Assembly: GCA_903876875.1 (NCBI GenBank) | Contig: CAIRBT010000052.1 | Span: 1 to 32,970, forward strand | Source: an uncultured Geobacteraceae bacterium | GTDB taxonomy: Bacteria > Desulfobacterota > Desulfuromonadia > Geobacterales > Pseudopelobacteraceae | Direction of reading: 5' to 3' | DNA length: 32,970 nt | Part shown: positions 7,813-17,397 of the stretch, in pieces | How positions within the stretch are numbered: position 1 is the first letter of the stretch | Layout: every line of letters begins with the position of its first letter | Translations under genes and position numbers: made by a program | The notes under the pieces: generated by a model | Told to the model about the DNA's origin: nothing | What the model saw: the letters and a program-made list of their open reading frames with translations, nothing else | Databases searched by the model: none

Positions 7813-9030
7813 CTATTTTTTCTCCGGGGCAGAGATTCTACTGCTATCAACCAGTGACGCAAGAGGTTTGACAACGACCTTATCGCCAGATTTAACACCG
7901 GTAACCTCGATAAGATCACCTAACTTGCCCCCCACCGTTACCGGAACAAAGCGAACTTTCGAGCCGTCAACCAGAAAAAGACCGCTTATACCATTGCGAG
8001 TTGTCACAGCGGTTGGCGTAACCACAAGGCGTGCGACGGTATCACCGGTATGAGCCTCATGCTGCAGAAAAGCCACCTTGGCACTCATTTCTGGAAAAAT
8101 ACGAGGTTCCTTGTCCATAAAACGCACTTTAACCATTACAGAAGCCTTGCTCCGATCTGCGGTCGGGACAATGGTTTGTAAGATACCGCGCAATCTGGTG
8201 CCGGGAAGTGAATCAAGGGTGATTTCGCACGGCTGTCCCTGGGTAATCTGTGACAGATTGGACTCAGAAACATCGGCCTCAATCTCCAGAGAAGCGGGGT
8301 CGGCAATTGTCACGACAGCGGCCTTGGCATTGGCAGCGGCACCAAGTGGCGTGATGATATCCCCGACATCGGCATTTTTAGTGAGCACCACCGCATCAAA
8401 CGGAGCACGAATCAAACTGTAATCATTAGAAACATTCCCCCCTTGAAGAGCGGCAGTGGCAACAGCAATGCCGGCTTCAGCACTATTGGCTGCAGCAATA
8501 GCCCGTTTCAATCTGGCATCGGCACTGTCAAAATCGGCCTGGGAAATAATACCGGAGGCAAGGAGCTGTTTCTGCCGTTGAAAGGATTTCTCCGCTTCAA
8601 TACTCTCCGCACGAGCCTGTTCACGCAAGGCACGTGAATTGGTGACCACTGCTTCAAGCTGCTTGACAGCCGCCTCAAGATCCTTGTTTTCCAAACGGGC
8701 AATAACCTGCCCTGCCGTAACCCGACTCCCCTCGGTTACTCCGAGCCACTCCAGTCTGCCGGTGATTTTGGATGATACGGACGCCTTACGCTGGGCAACC
8801 ACATAACCACTGGCGTTCAGAAGTGTAAATGACTGCGTGGGGTAAAAAAGTGAAACAGTCGCGGTATCGACAGTAACTGCCCGATTACAGGAGAGAAAAA
8901 CGGCTCCGATGACTGCTACGGCAACGAGAACCGCAGCAATTCCACGACGTTTCCAGGAAGAACCTGAACTACGCGTCACAGTAGTGTGGGTTTTATCAAT
9001 GGCGAGCCGGTTAAGAATATCCGATGACAT
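7813..9030 (-). CDS. Efflux membrane fusion protein (HlyD/MacA family)
   Basis: A 405-residue periplasmic adaptor from ATG 9030 (AAGG upstream); the GTG at 9069 lacks a ribosome site. A single inner-membrane anchor lies at about residues 28-48, followed by a split barrel-sandwich (lipoyl) domain (TGRLEWLGVTEGSRVTAGQVIARLE), an alpha-helical hairpin (KQLEAVVTNSRALREQARAESIEAEKSF), the second lipoyl half (LIRAPFDAVVLTKNADVGDII) and a C-terminal beta-barrel. A cysteine directly after the anchor (FLSC) gives a weak lipobox, but the N-terminal region is long for a lipoprotein. It is the first gene of the minus-strand run and links the permease to an outer-membrane channel. No clear promoter was identified in front of it. 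Confidence 0.9.
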   Translation of the reverse strand: MSSDILNRLAIDKTHTTVTRSSGSSWKRRGIAAVLVAVAVIGAVFLSCNRAVTVDTATVSLFYPTQSFTLLNASGYVVAQRKASVSSKITGRLEWLGVTEGSRVTAGQVIARLENKDLEAAVKQLEAVVTNSRALREQARAESIEAEKSFQRQKQLLASGIISQADFDSADARLKRAIAAANSAEAGIAVATAALQGGNVSNDYSLIRAPFDAVVLTKNADVGDIITPLGAAANAKAAVVTIADPASLEIEADVSESNLSQITQGQPCEITLDSLPGTRLRGILQTIVPTADRSKASVMVKVRFMDKEPRIFPEMSAKVAFLQHEAHTGDTVARLVVTPTAVTTRNGISGLFLVDGSKVRFVPVTVGGKLGDLIEVTGVKSGDKVVVKPLASLVDSSRISAPEKK

Positions 9031-9124
9031 TAGATGGCCTTTAGGATGAATTGTACGCTCTTTTGACACTGGTCATAGCACGTTTCCATTTCATTTAAAA
9101 GCGGTTGCTGAATAATCCCCGTAA

Positions 9125-10531
<1,407 letters not shown>

Positions 10532-10550
10532 AGCAGCTGTGAAGGAAGTG

Positions 10551-10580
10551 ACGAAAGGCGGGGAATTCTCCGCCTTTCGT
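10551..10580 (+). terminator. Intercistronic hairpin between eno and pgi, no U-tract
   Basis: A perfect 11-bp inverted repeat (ACGAAAGGCGG at 10551-10561 and its complement at 10570-10580) with an 8-base loop lies 20 bp after the enolase stop. It is not followed by a T-run, so it is more likely an attenuating or mRNA-stabilising structure, or a rho-linked stop, than a classic intrinsic terminator. Confidence 0.5.
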
Positions 10581-10601
10581 ATATCCGAGACCGGAGGAAC
10601 T

Positions 10602-12188
10602 ATGGAAAAAGATACCGCATTGTGGAACCGCTATCAGAAATATCTTTGTCACTGCCCCGAAATAAACCTGACCCTGGACATGAGCCGAATGAAGTTTGCT
10701 GACTCCTTTTTTAAAGAAATGGAACCGGCCATGCATGAAGCACTACTGGAAATGAGCGGCCTGGAGGGTGGTTCCATTGCCAACCTGGACGAAAACCGTA
10801 TGGTGGGACACTACTGGTTGCGGGATCCCGCATTGGCACCTTCGCGCATACTCAGAGATGAAATTGAAAGTACCATCGATACTATCCACATTTTTTGTAA
10901 CAAAATTCATTCCGGTGCTCTTAAATCAGAACGTGAAACCCTCTTCACCAATTTCCTCATAATCGGCATCGGTGGTTCGGCTCTTGGGCCCCAATTTGTA
11001 GCCGATGCGCTGGCCACCGGCAGTGACAAAATGAAGGCATACTTCCTTGACAATACGGATCCGGACGGTATTGATAAAGTATTTGCCCTGTTGGGAGATG
11101 AGATCTCACACACTTTAGCCGTAGTCATTTCTAAAAGCGGCTCCACCAAGGAGACCCGGAATGGCATGTTGGAGGCTCGGGCGGCCTATGAGCGAGCCGG
11201 ACTTACCTTTTCCCGCCATGCCGTTGCCGTAACCGGTAACGACAGTGAACTGGACCTGTTGGCACGTAAAGAAGAGTGGCTTGAGCGCTTCCCGATGTGG
11301 GATTGGGTTGGTGGACGTACTTCCGTGACTTCGGCGGTAGGGCTTTTACCAGCGGCACTCCAGGGCATTTCAATTACCGATCTGCTCGATGGAGCCAGAA
11401 ACTGCGATATCGCCACCAGTAGTACGACAACACTGAAAAATCCAGCAGCCTGTATGGCACTCATGTGGTACTACGCCACCGATGCCTGTGGCAGCAAGGA
11501 CATGGTAATGCTCCCCTACCGGGATCGTTTACTGCTATTTTCCCGCTACCTGCAACAGTTAATCATGGAATCCATCGGTAAAGAGCTTGACCGGGATGGC
11601 AAGCGGGTCAATCAGGGGTTGACGGTCTATGGTAACAAAGGTTCCACCGATCAACACGCCTATGTTCAGCAGTTACGTGAAGGGGTGGCAAATTTCTTTG
11701 TGACGTTTATTGAGGTACTTCATGATCGTGAAGGCACTTCAATGCAGGTGGAAGAAGGAGTTACCAGTGGAGATTTCCTCTTCGGTTTTCTCCAGGGAAC
11801 CCGCAGTGCCTTATACGAAAAAGGCAGAGAGTCAATGACCATCACCATAGACCGGGTGGATGCCTATTCGGTGGGGGTACTGATCGCCCTGTTCGAGCGG
11901 ACAGTCGGTTTTTATGCCAGTTTGCTAAACATCAACGCCTACCACCAGCCCGGCGTGGAAGCGGGCAAGAAAGCCGCAGAAACGGTTATCACATTGCAAA
12001 AGTCTCTTGTTAAATTACTGAAACAGCAGGACAAGGCTCTGACCGCCGAGGCCATAGCCACCAAGCTCGGTAAACCGCAAGAGACGGAAATGATTTTCTC
12101 CATCTTACGCCACCTGGCGGCCAATCAGGACAGAGGCATTACGCAATCGGGAACCGGTAAAATAAAGGACATTACGTTTCGAATGTAG
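10602..12188 (+). CDS. pgi: Glucose-6-phosphate isomerase
   Basis: A 528-residue isomerase that interconverts glucose-6-phosphate and fructose-6-phosphate. The start ATG 10602 is preceded by CCGGAGGAAC; the frame extends upstream into eno but has no better start. Family motifs are the phosphate-binding glycine region [26 protein letters not shown], the catalytic region [32 protein letters not shown], and the C-terminal [15 protein letters not shown] with the conserved lysine. It follows enolase in the same orientation, and the intervening hairpin may uncouple their expression. Its 3' end faces the lipoprotein operon on the other strand. Confidence 0.96.
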   Translation: MEKDTALWNRYQKYLCHCPEINLTLDMSRMKFADSFFKEMEPAMHEALLEMSGLEGGSIANLDENRMVGHYWLRDPALAPSRILRDEIESTIDTIHIFCNKIHSGALKSERETLFTNFLIIGIGGSALGPQFVADALATGSDKMKAYFLDNTDPDGIDKVFALLGDEISHTLAVVISKSGSTKETRNGMLEARAAYERAGLTFSRHAVAVTGNDSELDLLARKEEWLERFPMWDWVGGRTSVTSAVGLLPAALQGISITDLLDGARNCDIATSSTTTLKNPAACMALMWYYATDACGSKDMVMLPYRDRLLLFSRYLQQLIMESIGKELDRDGKRVNQGLTVYGNKGSTDQHAYVQQLREGVANFFVTFIEVLHDREGTSMQVEEGVTSGDFLFGFLQGTRSALYEKGRESMTITIDRVDAYSVGVLIALFERTVGFYASLLNINAYHQPGVEAGKKAAETVITLQKSLVKLLKQQDKALTAEAIATKLGKPQETEMIFSILRHLAANQDRGITQSGTGKIKDITFRM

Positions 12189-12210
12189 GGGCAGCAGTCC
12201 CCTCGTGGGG
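12185..12210. repeat. Degenerate GTAGGGGC-type palindromic repeat
   Basis: The stretch begins GTAGGGGC and contains two alternative four-base hairpins (GGGG/CCCC and CCCCTCGTGGGG). The opening and the GTGGGGAT end resemble the repeat at 22542-22580, so it looks like a decayed member of the same family. It sits at the pgi stop codon. Confidence 0.35.
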
Positions 12211-12212
12211 AT

Positions 12213-12255
12213 AAAAACAGGTACGGGCACCCTTATAGGGGGTGCCCGTACCTGT
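12213..12255 (-). terminator. Strong hairpin terminator between convergent genes (U-tract on minus strand)
   Basis: A perfect 16-bp stem (12217-12232 with 12240-12255, sequence ACAGGTACGGGCACCC) encloses a 7-base loop. Read on the minus strand, the stem is followed by TTTTT (12217-12213), making an intrinsic terminator for the lipoprotein operon. It can also stop pgi transcripts as a plain hairpin. Confidence 0.8.
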
Positions 12256-12279
12256 CAAACACGAACTTACAATCAACAA

Positions 12280-12915
12280 TTAAAATGAGCGAGATGGGTC
12301 GCCAACTAATCTTATCATTTTACTACTTTCTCCATTATACAAAAGTTGTTCAGTAAAACCATCAACCGGAACCCGAATCTGTCCAGACGATGCAACAAGC
12401 CCCGTATTTATATCAATCACCCTTGCGTTAACAATAACATGGTTACCGGTAATAGAATAAGTACCAGTTACAATACCGCCCACTTTATAGGTGTCCTTGA
12501 TCTTTTTGATATCTCTACTTAACGAGAACTCACCTGTTTCATTTATCATTACATCTCTGTTTAGCCTTACCTCAAAAACATTCCATTTACGTACCTGCAA
12601 CTCGTGGATGATATTTTCTGCGATCAATCGACCAAATTGAGTTGTTTCGGTGAGATTGTTCAAGTTGGTAAAGCTGGTGACAATATAGGTATTATCAAGA
12701 CTTTTTCTTTCTGCGTTTCTGTCAATCTGATCAGCAAGAAAAATCAACTGCGAGTTAAATCTTCCGACTACACTCCGGCTCTGTTGCAGCTCAATGGGCT
12801 CGTCAACAAGGTAGCTCTGACGTGGATGAAGGGTAACAACGTTTGATTCCAAAGTACATCCGAAAAGAGAGACTGTTGTAGTGACCAATATGAATATCTT
12901 ATAAATATTTTTCAT
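12280..12915 (-). CDS. FlgO-domain outer-membrane lipoprotein
   Basis: A 211-residue lipoprotein with signal peptide and lipobox SLFGC (Cys20). The block YIVTSFTNLNNLTETTQFGRLIAENIIHEL followed by KVGGIVTGTYSITGNHVIVNARVIDINTGLVASS matches the FlgO domain, known from Vibrio and relatives where FlgO, with FlgP and FlgT, stabilises the flagellar outer-membrane rings. No flagellar gene is nearby, and FlgO-domain lipoproteins also occur outside flagellar loci, so the role is uncertain. The start overlaps the preceding lipoprotein gene by 4 bp and has a GGAGGAAA site. A strong terminator lies downstream. Confidence 0.8.
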   Translation of the reverse strand: MKNIYKIFILVTTTVSLFGCTLESNVVTLHPRQSYLVDEPIELQQSRSVVGRFNSQLIFLADQIDRNAERKSLDNTYIVTSFTNLNNLTETTQFGRLIAENIIHELQVRKWNVFEVRLNRDVMINETGEFSLSRDIKKIKDTYKVGGIVTGTYSITGNHVIVNARVIDINTGLVASSGQIRVPVDGFTEQLLYNGESSKMIRLVGDPSRSF

Positions 12916-13205
12916 TTGTTATTTCCTCCATATTGGTCAGCAACAGAAAGTTTACGATAAGTAACATATTCAGCTTTACCTGACTGAAATACCGACTGTT
13001 TTGATCTATAAGAAACGGGATAATCTGAAATATTCTGGTCACATAAATTATCCCACGTGACATTATAGGTATCAATACCGCATATTTCTCTATTTGAGCA
13101 CGGGGTGAATATCCTCATCGCCGTACTATTGTCATAAATGACGTTACTGGGTATGCATCCTGAAAGTAACCAAGCCATCAAGCCAGACATGAGTAATCGC
13201 TTCAT
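12912..13205 (-). CDS. Small lipoprotein of unknown function
   Basis: A 97-residue protein from ATG 13205 with a GGAGGG site. The N-terminus MKRLLMSGLMAWLLSGC is a clear lipoprotein signal with modified Cys17. The mature part holds three further cysteines (CSNREIC and LCDQN), which could form disulfides in the periplasm. I recognise no domain. It overlaps the FlgO-like gene by 4 bp (ATGA), so both are made from one transcript and probably act together at the outer membrane. Confidence 0.75.
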   Translation of the reverse strand: MKRLLMSGLMAWLLSGCIPSNVIYDNSTAMRIFTPCSNREICGIDTYNVTWDNLCDQNISDYPVSYRSKQSVFQSGKAEYVTYRKLSVADQYGGNNK

Positions 13206-13238
13206 ATATACCCTCCATTTTTCTTATGTTTGATCTTT

Positions 13239-13265
13239 CTATCGGTTATTACGAAAAATATCTTG
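13239..13265 (-). promoter_or_regulatory. Possible sigma-28 (FliA)-like promoter of the lipoprotein operon
   Basis: On the minus strand, CAAGATAT (13265-13258), an 11-base spacer and ACCGATAG (13246-13239) resemble the FliA consensus TAAAGTTT-N11-GCCGATAA: the CCGATA core is perfect, the -35 weak. The position fits a start about 25-30 bases ahead of ATG 13205. Confidence 0.3.
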
Positions 13266-13390
13266 AGACATTATTTCATGGCACAACCAACAGGGAAGAA
13301 CAATGCCAGCTATACATTCGGATACTGCAGGGTGGTAGCGAACATAGTTAAACGGTTGCGGTTGGGCTGATTTGCCGGGTGGTATGGAAC

Positions 13391-13410
13391 GGGCGGGATT
13401 GAACCCGCCC
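13391..13410. repeat. GGGCGGG palindromic repeat
   Basis: A 7-bp stem (GGGCGGG 13391-13397, CCCGCCC 13404-13410) has loop ATTGAA. On the minus strand it reads ATAGGGGCGGGTT..., like the GTAGGGGC repeats elsewhere in the window. It lies 3' of the ferritin-like gene and may help end its transcript. The rest of 13206-13438 holds the lipoprotein promoter region and no gene. Confidence 0.45.
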
Positions 13411-13438
13411 CTATCGGTTGTATGGGTGAGTAGAATTA

Positions 13439-13909
13439 TTATCTGTTTCTTGACAAAAATTGTGAAGCAAATCTGTCAATCTTTTTAATGTGGAATTTTT
13501 GTTCTGAATTGAGTGTTTCCATGACTTTTTTTACGTCTTCAGAATCGGATTCAAAATGCTGAAAAACATTTCTTTCCCAGAGTCCTTTTTCAAGTTGTGT
13601 CGCTTTGAGAGCGGCGTGTTCAATGGGATAGCCTTTGTCTTTTTTAAACTCGGCAATAAATTTATCAATAAATTCTATACTTGAATTAAGATATTCAGAG
13701 CGGAGTTCCCCTTGTGTAAAAATGACGGCTTCACTATCAATCATTCGATGAATGAGCACCGAATGCTGATACTCTTCTTTTGCCATTTTATTCCAAAAGT
13801 CCTTGTAGGCCGGATATCTTTCGGCAAAGAGTTGGTATAATTTTTCAATAAGAAGTTCCTGTTTGACAAATAAATCAATGATATTTTTCTGATCTTCCGT
13901 TAAGTCCAT
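13439..13909 (-). CDS. Ferritin-like (rubrerythrin-type) four-helix protein
   Basis: A 156-residue protein from ATG 13909, with GGAAGG upstream; a TTG at 13930 was not used. It is almost entirely helical. The elements QELLIEKLYQLFAERYP, MAKEEYQHSVLIHRM and ALKATQLEKGLWERNVFQHFE carry the spaced glutamates and the EEYQH pattern of ferritin-like diiron proteins (compare ExxH motifs). No rubredoxin CxxC domain follows, so it is a stand-alone ferritin-like domain. Roles in peroxide handling or metal binding are possible. It is monocistronic; an 8-bp inverted repeat lies upstream at 13946-13982. Confidence 0.7.
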   Translation of the reverse strand: MDLTEDQKNIIDLFVKQELLIEKLYQLFAERYPAYKDFWNKMAKEEYQHSVLIHRMIDSEAVIFTQGELRSEYLNSSIEFIDKFIAEFKKDKGYPIEHAALKATQLEKGLWERNVFQHFESDSEDVKKVMETLNSEQKFHIKKIDRFASQFLSRNR

Positions 13910-13945
13910 ACAATACCTTCCTCTTCGCAAATATGTTAAAATTAT

Positions 13946-13982
13946 GTAATAACAACAAACACATCGTGTCTTCAGTTATTAC
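13946..13982. promoter_or_regulatory. Inverted repeat upstream of the ferritin-like gene
   Basis: GTAATAAC (13946-13953) and its exact complement GTTATTAC (13975-13982) are separated by 21 bases, in the leader or promoter region of the ferritin-like gene. It could be an operator or mRNA stem. No known regulator consensus fits. Confidence 0.3.
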
Positions 13983-14049
13983 TACTATCACATCAGTAAT
14001 GTTCAATCCAACCAATTTTTTATTCAAACAGTGGCACTACTCCTCCCCC

Positions 14050-16575
14050 CTACCCCTTCGGCTTAAGACGACGGGTTGGCACGGCACTCCAGGGATCCTC
14101 GGGCCAGGGGTGCTTTGGGTAACGCCCCTTCAACTCCTTCTTCACCTGAGTGTACGCCCCATCCCAAAAGCCCCGCAGATCCCGGGTTACCTGAATCGGC
14201 CGACCGGCCGGTGACAGCAGGTGAAGGAGCAGTGGTACTCTACCGTTACAGACTGTTGGCCCGAGTGCCAGGCCAAATAATTCCTGAAGCTTTACCGCCA
14301 ATACCGGCACCTCTTCACCATAGTCAATCCTGATGCGGGAACCGCTCGGCACAGCCACTGCTGCCGGTGCCAATTCATCCAGTAACCGTTTCTGTTGATA
14401 ACTGAGATTACTCATAAGCACCTCAGCCATGGATAACTGGGCAAGCTTTCTGGCAGAATTGGTAGCCGCTGACAAAGAGGGCATGAGCCACAGTTCGAGG
14501 CTCTCCAAAAGGGCAGAGTCCGACACATCGAGCCACTCCTGTTCGGGAAATGAGCGATGAAGTAGCTGTAACCGCCCCTGAAGCTGTCGAAAGGCATCAT
14601 CAAGGGTCAACAGCTGCAACCGTGAAGCTCGCACCGCCCCGATCAGGGCAGCGGCAACACGGTCGGGTGGCGGCACGACCGTCCTTGCGGATAATTCCAC
14701 ACTGCCAAGAGACTCCACCTGTCGGGCGTTGACACGCTGTTCCCGCTCGTCCCAGCAAACAGTAATCTTTCTTTGAATATGCCTCCCCCGCTCTTCGCGA
14801 AGTACCGCCTCCGTGACCTCCGAGGCCAGGTGAATGGTGGCATCGGAACGACTACCGGCATCCAGCAGGGGAGCGACAATAAAATCTCCCCCCCTGACAC
14901 CGCTCCGCACCGATAACAGTGCACCACGACCGCTAGCCAGCAGATACCCTTCTCCCGAATCTCGCCGCCGGGCGACCCGATCCGGATAGGCCGCCAGCAG
15001 CAGGCGGGCAAGGGTATCCCCGGTCACGGTTTCCCGAGGTGGCGAAGTGCCAATTCCCATGGTTTTGCGGAGCTGCTGAGTTGTCTTTACCACTGTTTTG
15101 AGTGCCGACAGGTCAATATGCTGTGGCACCCTTCCCGTAACCTGCCACGACTGCAGTGCTTCAAGACGCTCTTCCAGATCGGATACACAGATTTGGCACT
15201 GAAAATTTCTATCCGTACGCCTGAAAATATCCCGTTCAGAGAGCAGTGCCGCAATCTGACACCCCAGGGAAGCACAGCCAAGCTCCTTCGCACGCAGCAA
15301 TAATCTGCCGAGACGGGGGTGCAGCGGTAGACGCACGACATGGGTACCGGCTTCCGTAATAGTACCGTTCACGGCCAGCAGATCCAGTTCGCAGAGCAGA
15401 CTGCGCGCCGTTGCAACCGCAGCAGCGGGCGGTGCATCAAGCCACTCCAAGCGATCCGGATCGGTAACACCCCATGCGGCAAGCTCCAGCAGCAGACCGG
15501 ATAATTCGGCAACCGTAATCTCGGGAGGAGTAAAGGGTGCCATGGCGTTCAAGGTATGGAGGGAGAAGAGACGATAGCAGACACCGGGTGCGACACGCCC
15601 CCCCCGCCCCGCCCGCTGCTCGGCAGACGCCCGTGATTCCCGCACCGTTACCAGTCGATTGAGGCCGGTTCCCGGATCATACTGAAGTCGCCGGGAGACA
15701 CCACTGTCAATAACGACCCTGACCCCTTCAATGGTCAGACTGGTCTCGGCAATGCTGGTGGCTAAGACAACCTTGCGTATATTGCCGATCTGAATTGCTT
15801 TCTGCTGGTCGGCAATCGGCAGATCACCGAACAATTGACAAACTTCAATCTGCCGCACTTCTGACCGAAGTGCATCCGTGAGAAGTGCGGCGCACCCCCT
15901 GATTTCGCCAGAACCGGGAAGAAATACCAGAAGATCCCCCTCCGTTTCACGGAGTGCCCGCATAACGGTTGCCGAGACTCTCCCCATGAGTGCTGTTTTT
16001 CCCGAATCATCACAATAGATATGCTCAACGGGGAACGATCGACCGGACGAGCTGATAATAGGGGCATGATCCAGCAGCAGGGAGATCTGTTGCACATCAA
16101 GGGTTGCCGACATGATAATCATCGATAAATCTGGACGCAGTTGCTGAACTTCCCGGCAGAGCACCAGTCCCAGATCGGCATGCATACTCCGCTCGTGGAA
16201 CTCATCAAAAATAACCACGGCGACACCGGATAATTCGGGATCGTGTTGGATGCGTCTCGTGAGAATCCCTTCGGTAATCACTTCTATGCGGGTTTTACGG
16301 GAAACCACACTCTCAAAGCGAATTGAGTAACCGACAGTTTCCCCCACCTCTTCACCAAGCAGCTGTGCCATGTGGCGGGCAGCGGCAATGGCTGCGATAC
16401 GTCTCGGTTCGAGCATGAGGATACGGCCAGCCGCAGGGGGAACAGAATCCAGAAGCACCAGTGGAATGCGGGTAGTCTTGCCGGCTCCCGGCGGAGCGTG
16501 CAGTAATATCGTCCGGTGGGAGCGGAAGGTTTCCCGAAAGCGGGGAACAATTTCATCAATGGGGAGCTGAATCAT
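14050..16575 (-). CDS. hrpB: ATP-dependent RNA helicase HrpB (DEAH box)
   Basis: An 841-residue DEAH/RHA helicase, close to the usual HrpB length. Motifs: Walker A APPGAGKTT (about residues 27-35), Walker B with DEFHER in place of DEAH, motif III SATLD, and motif VI SAEQRAGRGGRVAPG. A helicase-associated domain and the HrpB-specific C-terminal region (YPDRVARRRDSGEGYLLASGRGA and DLRGFWDGAYTQVKKELKGRYPKHPWPEDP) follow. Its cellular RNA substrate is not known. The start overlaps the larE stop by 4 bp (ATGA), so it is translated from the gapN-larE-hrpB transcript. No functional link to larE is evident. Confidence 0.95.
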   Translation of the reverse strand: MIQLPIDEIVPRFRETFRSHRTILLHAPPGAGKTTRIPLVLLDSVPPAAGRILMLEPRRIAAIAAARHMAQLLGEEVGETVGYSIRFESVVSRKTRIEVITEGILTRRIQHDPELSGVAVVIFDEFHERSMHADLGLVLCREVQQLRPDLSMIIMSATLDVQQISLLLDHAPIISSSGRSFPVEHIYCDDSGKTALMGRVSATVMRALRETEGDLLVFLPGSGEIRGCAALLTDALRSEVRQIEVCQLFGDLPIADQQKAIQIGNIRKVVLATSIAETSLTIEGVRVVIDSGVSRRLQYDPGTGLNRLVTVRESRASAEQRAGRGGRVAPGVCYRLFSLHTLNAMAPFTPPEITVAELSGLLLELAAWGVTDPDRLEWLDAPPAAAVATARSLLCELDLLAVNGTITEAGTHVVRLPLHPRLGRLLLRAKELGCASLGCQIAALLSERDIFRRTDRNFQCQICVSDLEERLEALQSWQVTGRVPQHIDLSALKTVVKTTQQLRKTMGIGTSPPRETVTGDTLARLLLAAYPDRVARRRDSGEGYLLASGRGALLSVRSGVRGGDFIVAPLLDAGSRSDATIHLASEVTEAVLREERGRHIQRKITVCWDEREQRVNARQVESLGSVELSARTVVPPPDRVAAALIGAVRASRLQLLTLDDAFRQLQGRLQLLHRSFPEQEWLDVSDSALLESLELWLMPSLSAATNSARKLAQLSMAEVLMSNLSYQQKRLLDELAPAAVAVPSGSRIRIDYGEEVPVLAVKLQELFGLALGPTVCNGRVPLLLHLLSPAGRPIQVTRDLRGFWDGAYTQVKKELKGRYPKHPWPEDPWSAVPTRRLKPKG

Positions 16576-17378
16576 GGGAGTTCATTCATCGCTCCGGTGC
16601 GATACCCCTGCAAATCAAGGGCTACATAGGTAAAACCGGCCTTTTTGACAGAGTGGATAATCTCATCACGGAGTGGTCCCACCGCCTGTGAGAATTCCTC
16701 TTCACCCAACTCAATACGCGCAACCGCTCCATGATAGCGCACCCGCAATATCCGTAGCCCAAGGAGTCTCAGGGACTCCTCTGCCATCCCCACCTGGTCA
16801 ACCCGTTCGGCGGTAATGGCTGTACCATAGGGGAAACGGCTGGAAAGGCAGGCAAATGCCGGTTTATCCCAGGTCGGCAAGGCCATTTCACGGGAGAGAT
16901 CCCTGATATCCTGCTTGGTAAAACCGGCCTCCTCAAGAGGACTACGCACCCCCAATTCACCGGCAGCAACGTTCCCAGGCCGATGATCACCGGCATCGTC
17001 ACAATTGGTGCCGTCCAGCACAAACTGAAGACCCTCTTCGTCAGCGATACTGCGTAACTTACCAAAAAGCTCTTTTTTGCAGTAATAGCAGCGGTTACGT
17101 GGGTTGTCGCGAAACTCCGGAATATCCAGTTCTTCAGAGACAATCTGCCGATGTCGGCCACCAATCAGCTGTGCCAGTTGACACGCCTCATGCAACTCAC
17201 GTTGCGGATAGGTTTGGGAGGTGGCCGTCACCGCAAGTACACGCTCTCCAATGACTTGAACAGCAACCGCATACAAGAGGGTTGAATCAACACCACCGGA
17301 GAAGCCGATGACACAGCCACCCATGGCAGAAAGTATCGCGCGGAGATTTTCTGTTTTAGCGATAAGCAAGGGGTTCAT
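16572..17378 (-). CDS. larE: ATP-dependent sacrificial sulfur transferase LarE
   Basis: A 268-residue PP-loop protein from ATG 17378 (AGGAG upstream); the long frame beyond that start is a shadow of gapN. The PP-loop SGGVDST lies at residues 27-33. Cys177 in KPAFACLSSRFPYG aligns with the sacrificial cysteine of Lactobacillus LarE. The extra pair CYYC (97-100) is also visible. LarE donates sulfur to build the nickel-pincer nucleotide cofactor of lactate racemase and related LarA enzymes, together with LarB and LarC. None of those is in the window. It follows gapN by 19 bp and overlaps hrpB. Confidence 0.93.
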   Translation of the reverse strand: MNPLLIAKTENLRAILSAMGGCVIGFSGGVDSTLLYAVAVQVIGERVLAVTATSQTYPQRELHEACQLAQLIGGRHRQIVSEELDIPEFRDNPRNRCYYCKKELFGKLRSIADEEGLQFVLDGTNCDDAGDHRPGNVAAGELGVRSPLEEAGFTKQDIRDLSREMALPTWDKPAFACLSSRFPYGTAITAERVDQVGMAEESLRLLGLRILRVRYHGAVARIELGEEEFSQAVGPLRDEIIHSVKKAGFTYVALDLQGYRTGAMNELP

Positions 17379-17397
17379 GAAGCCTGCTCCTGATAAT

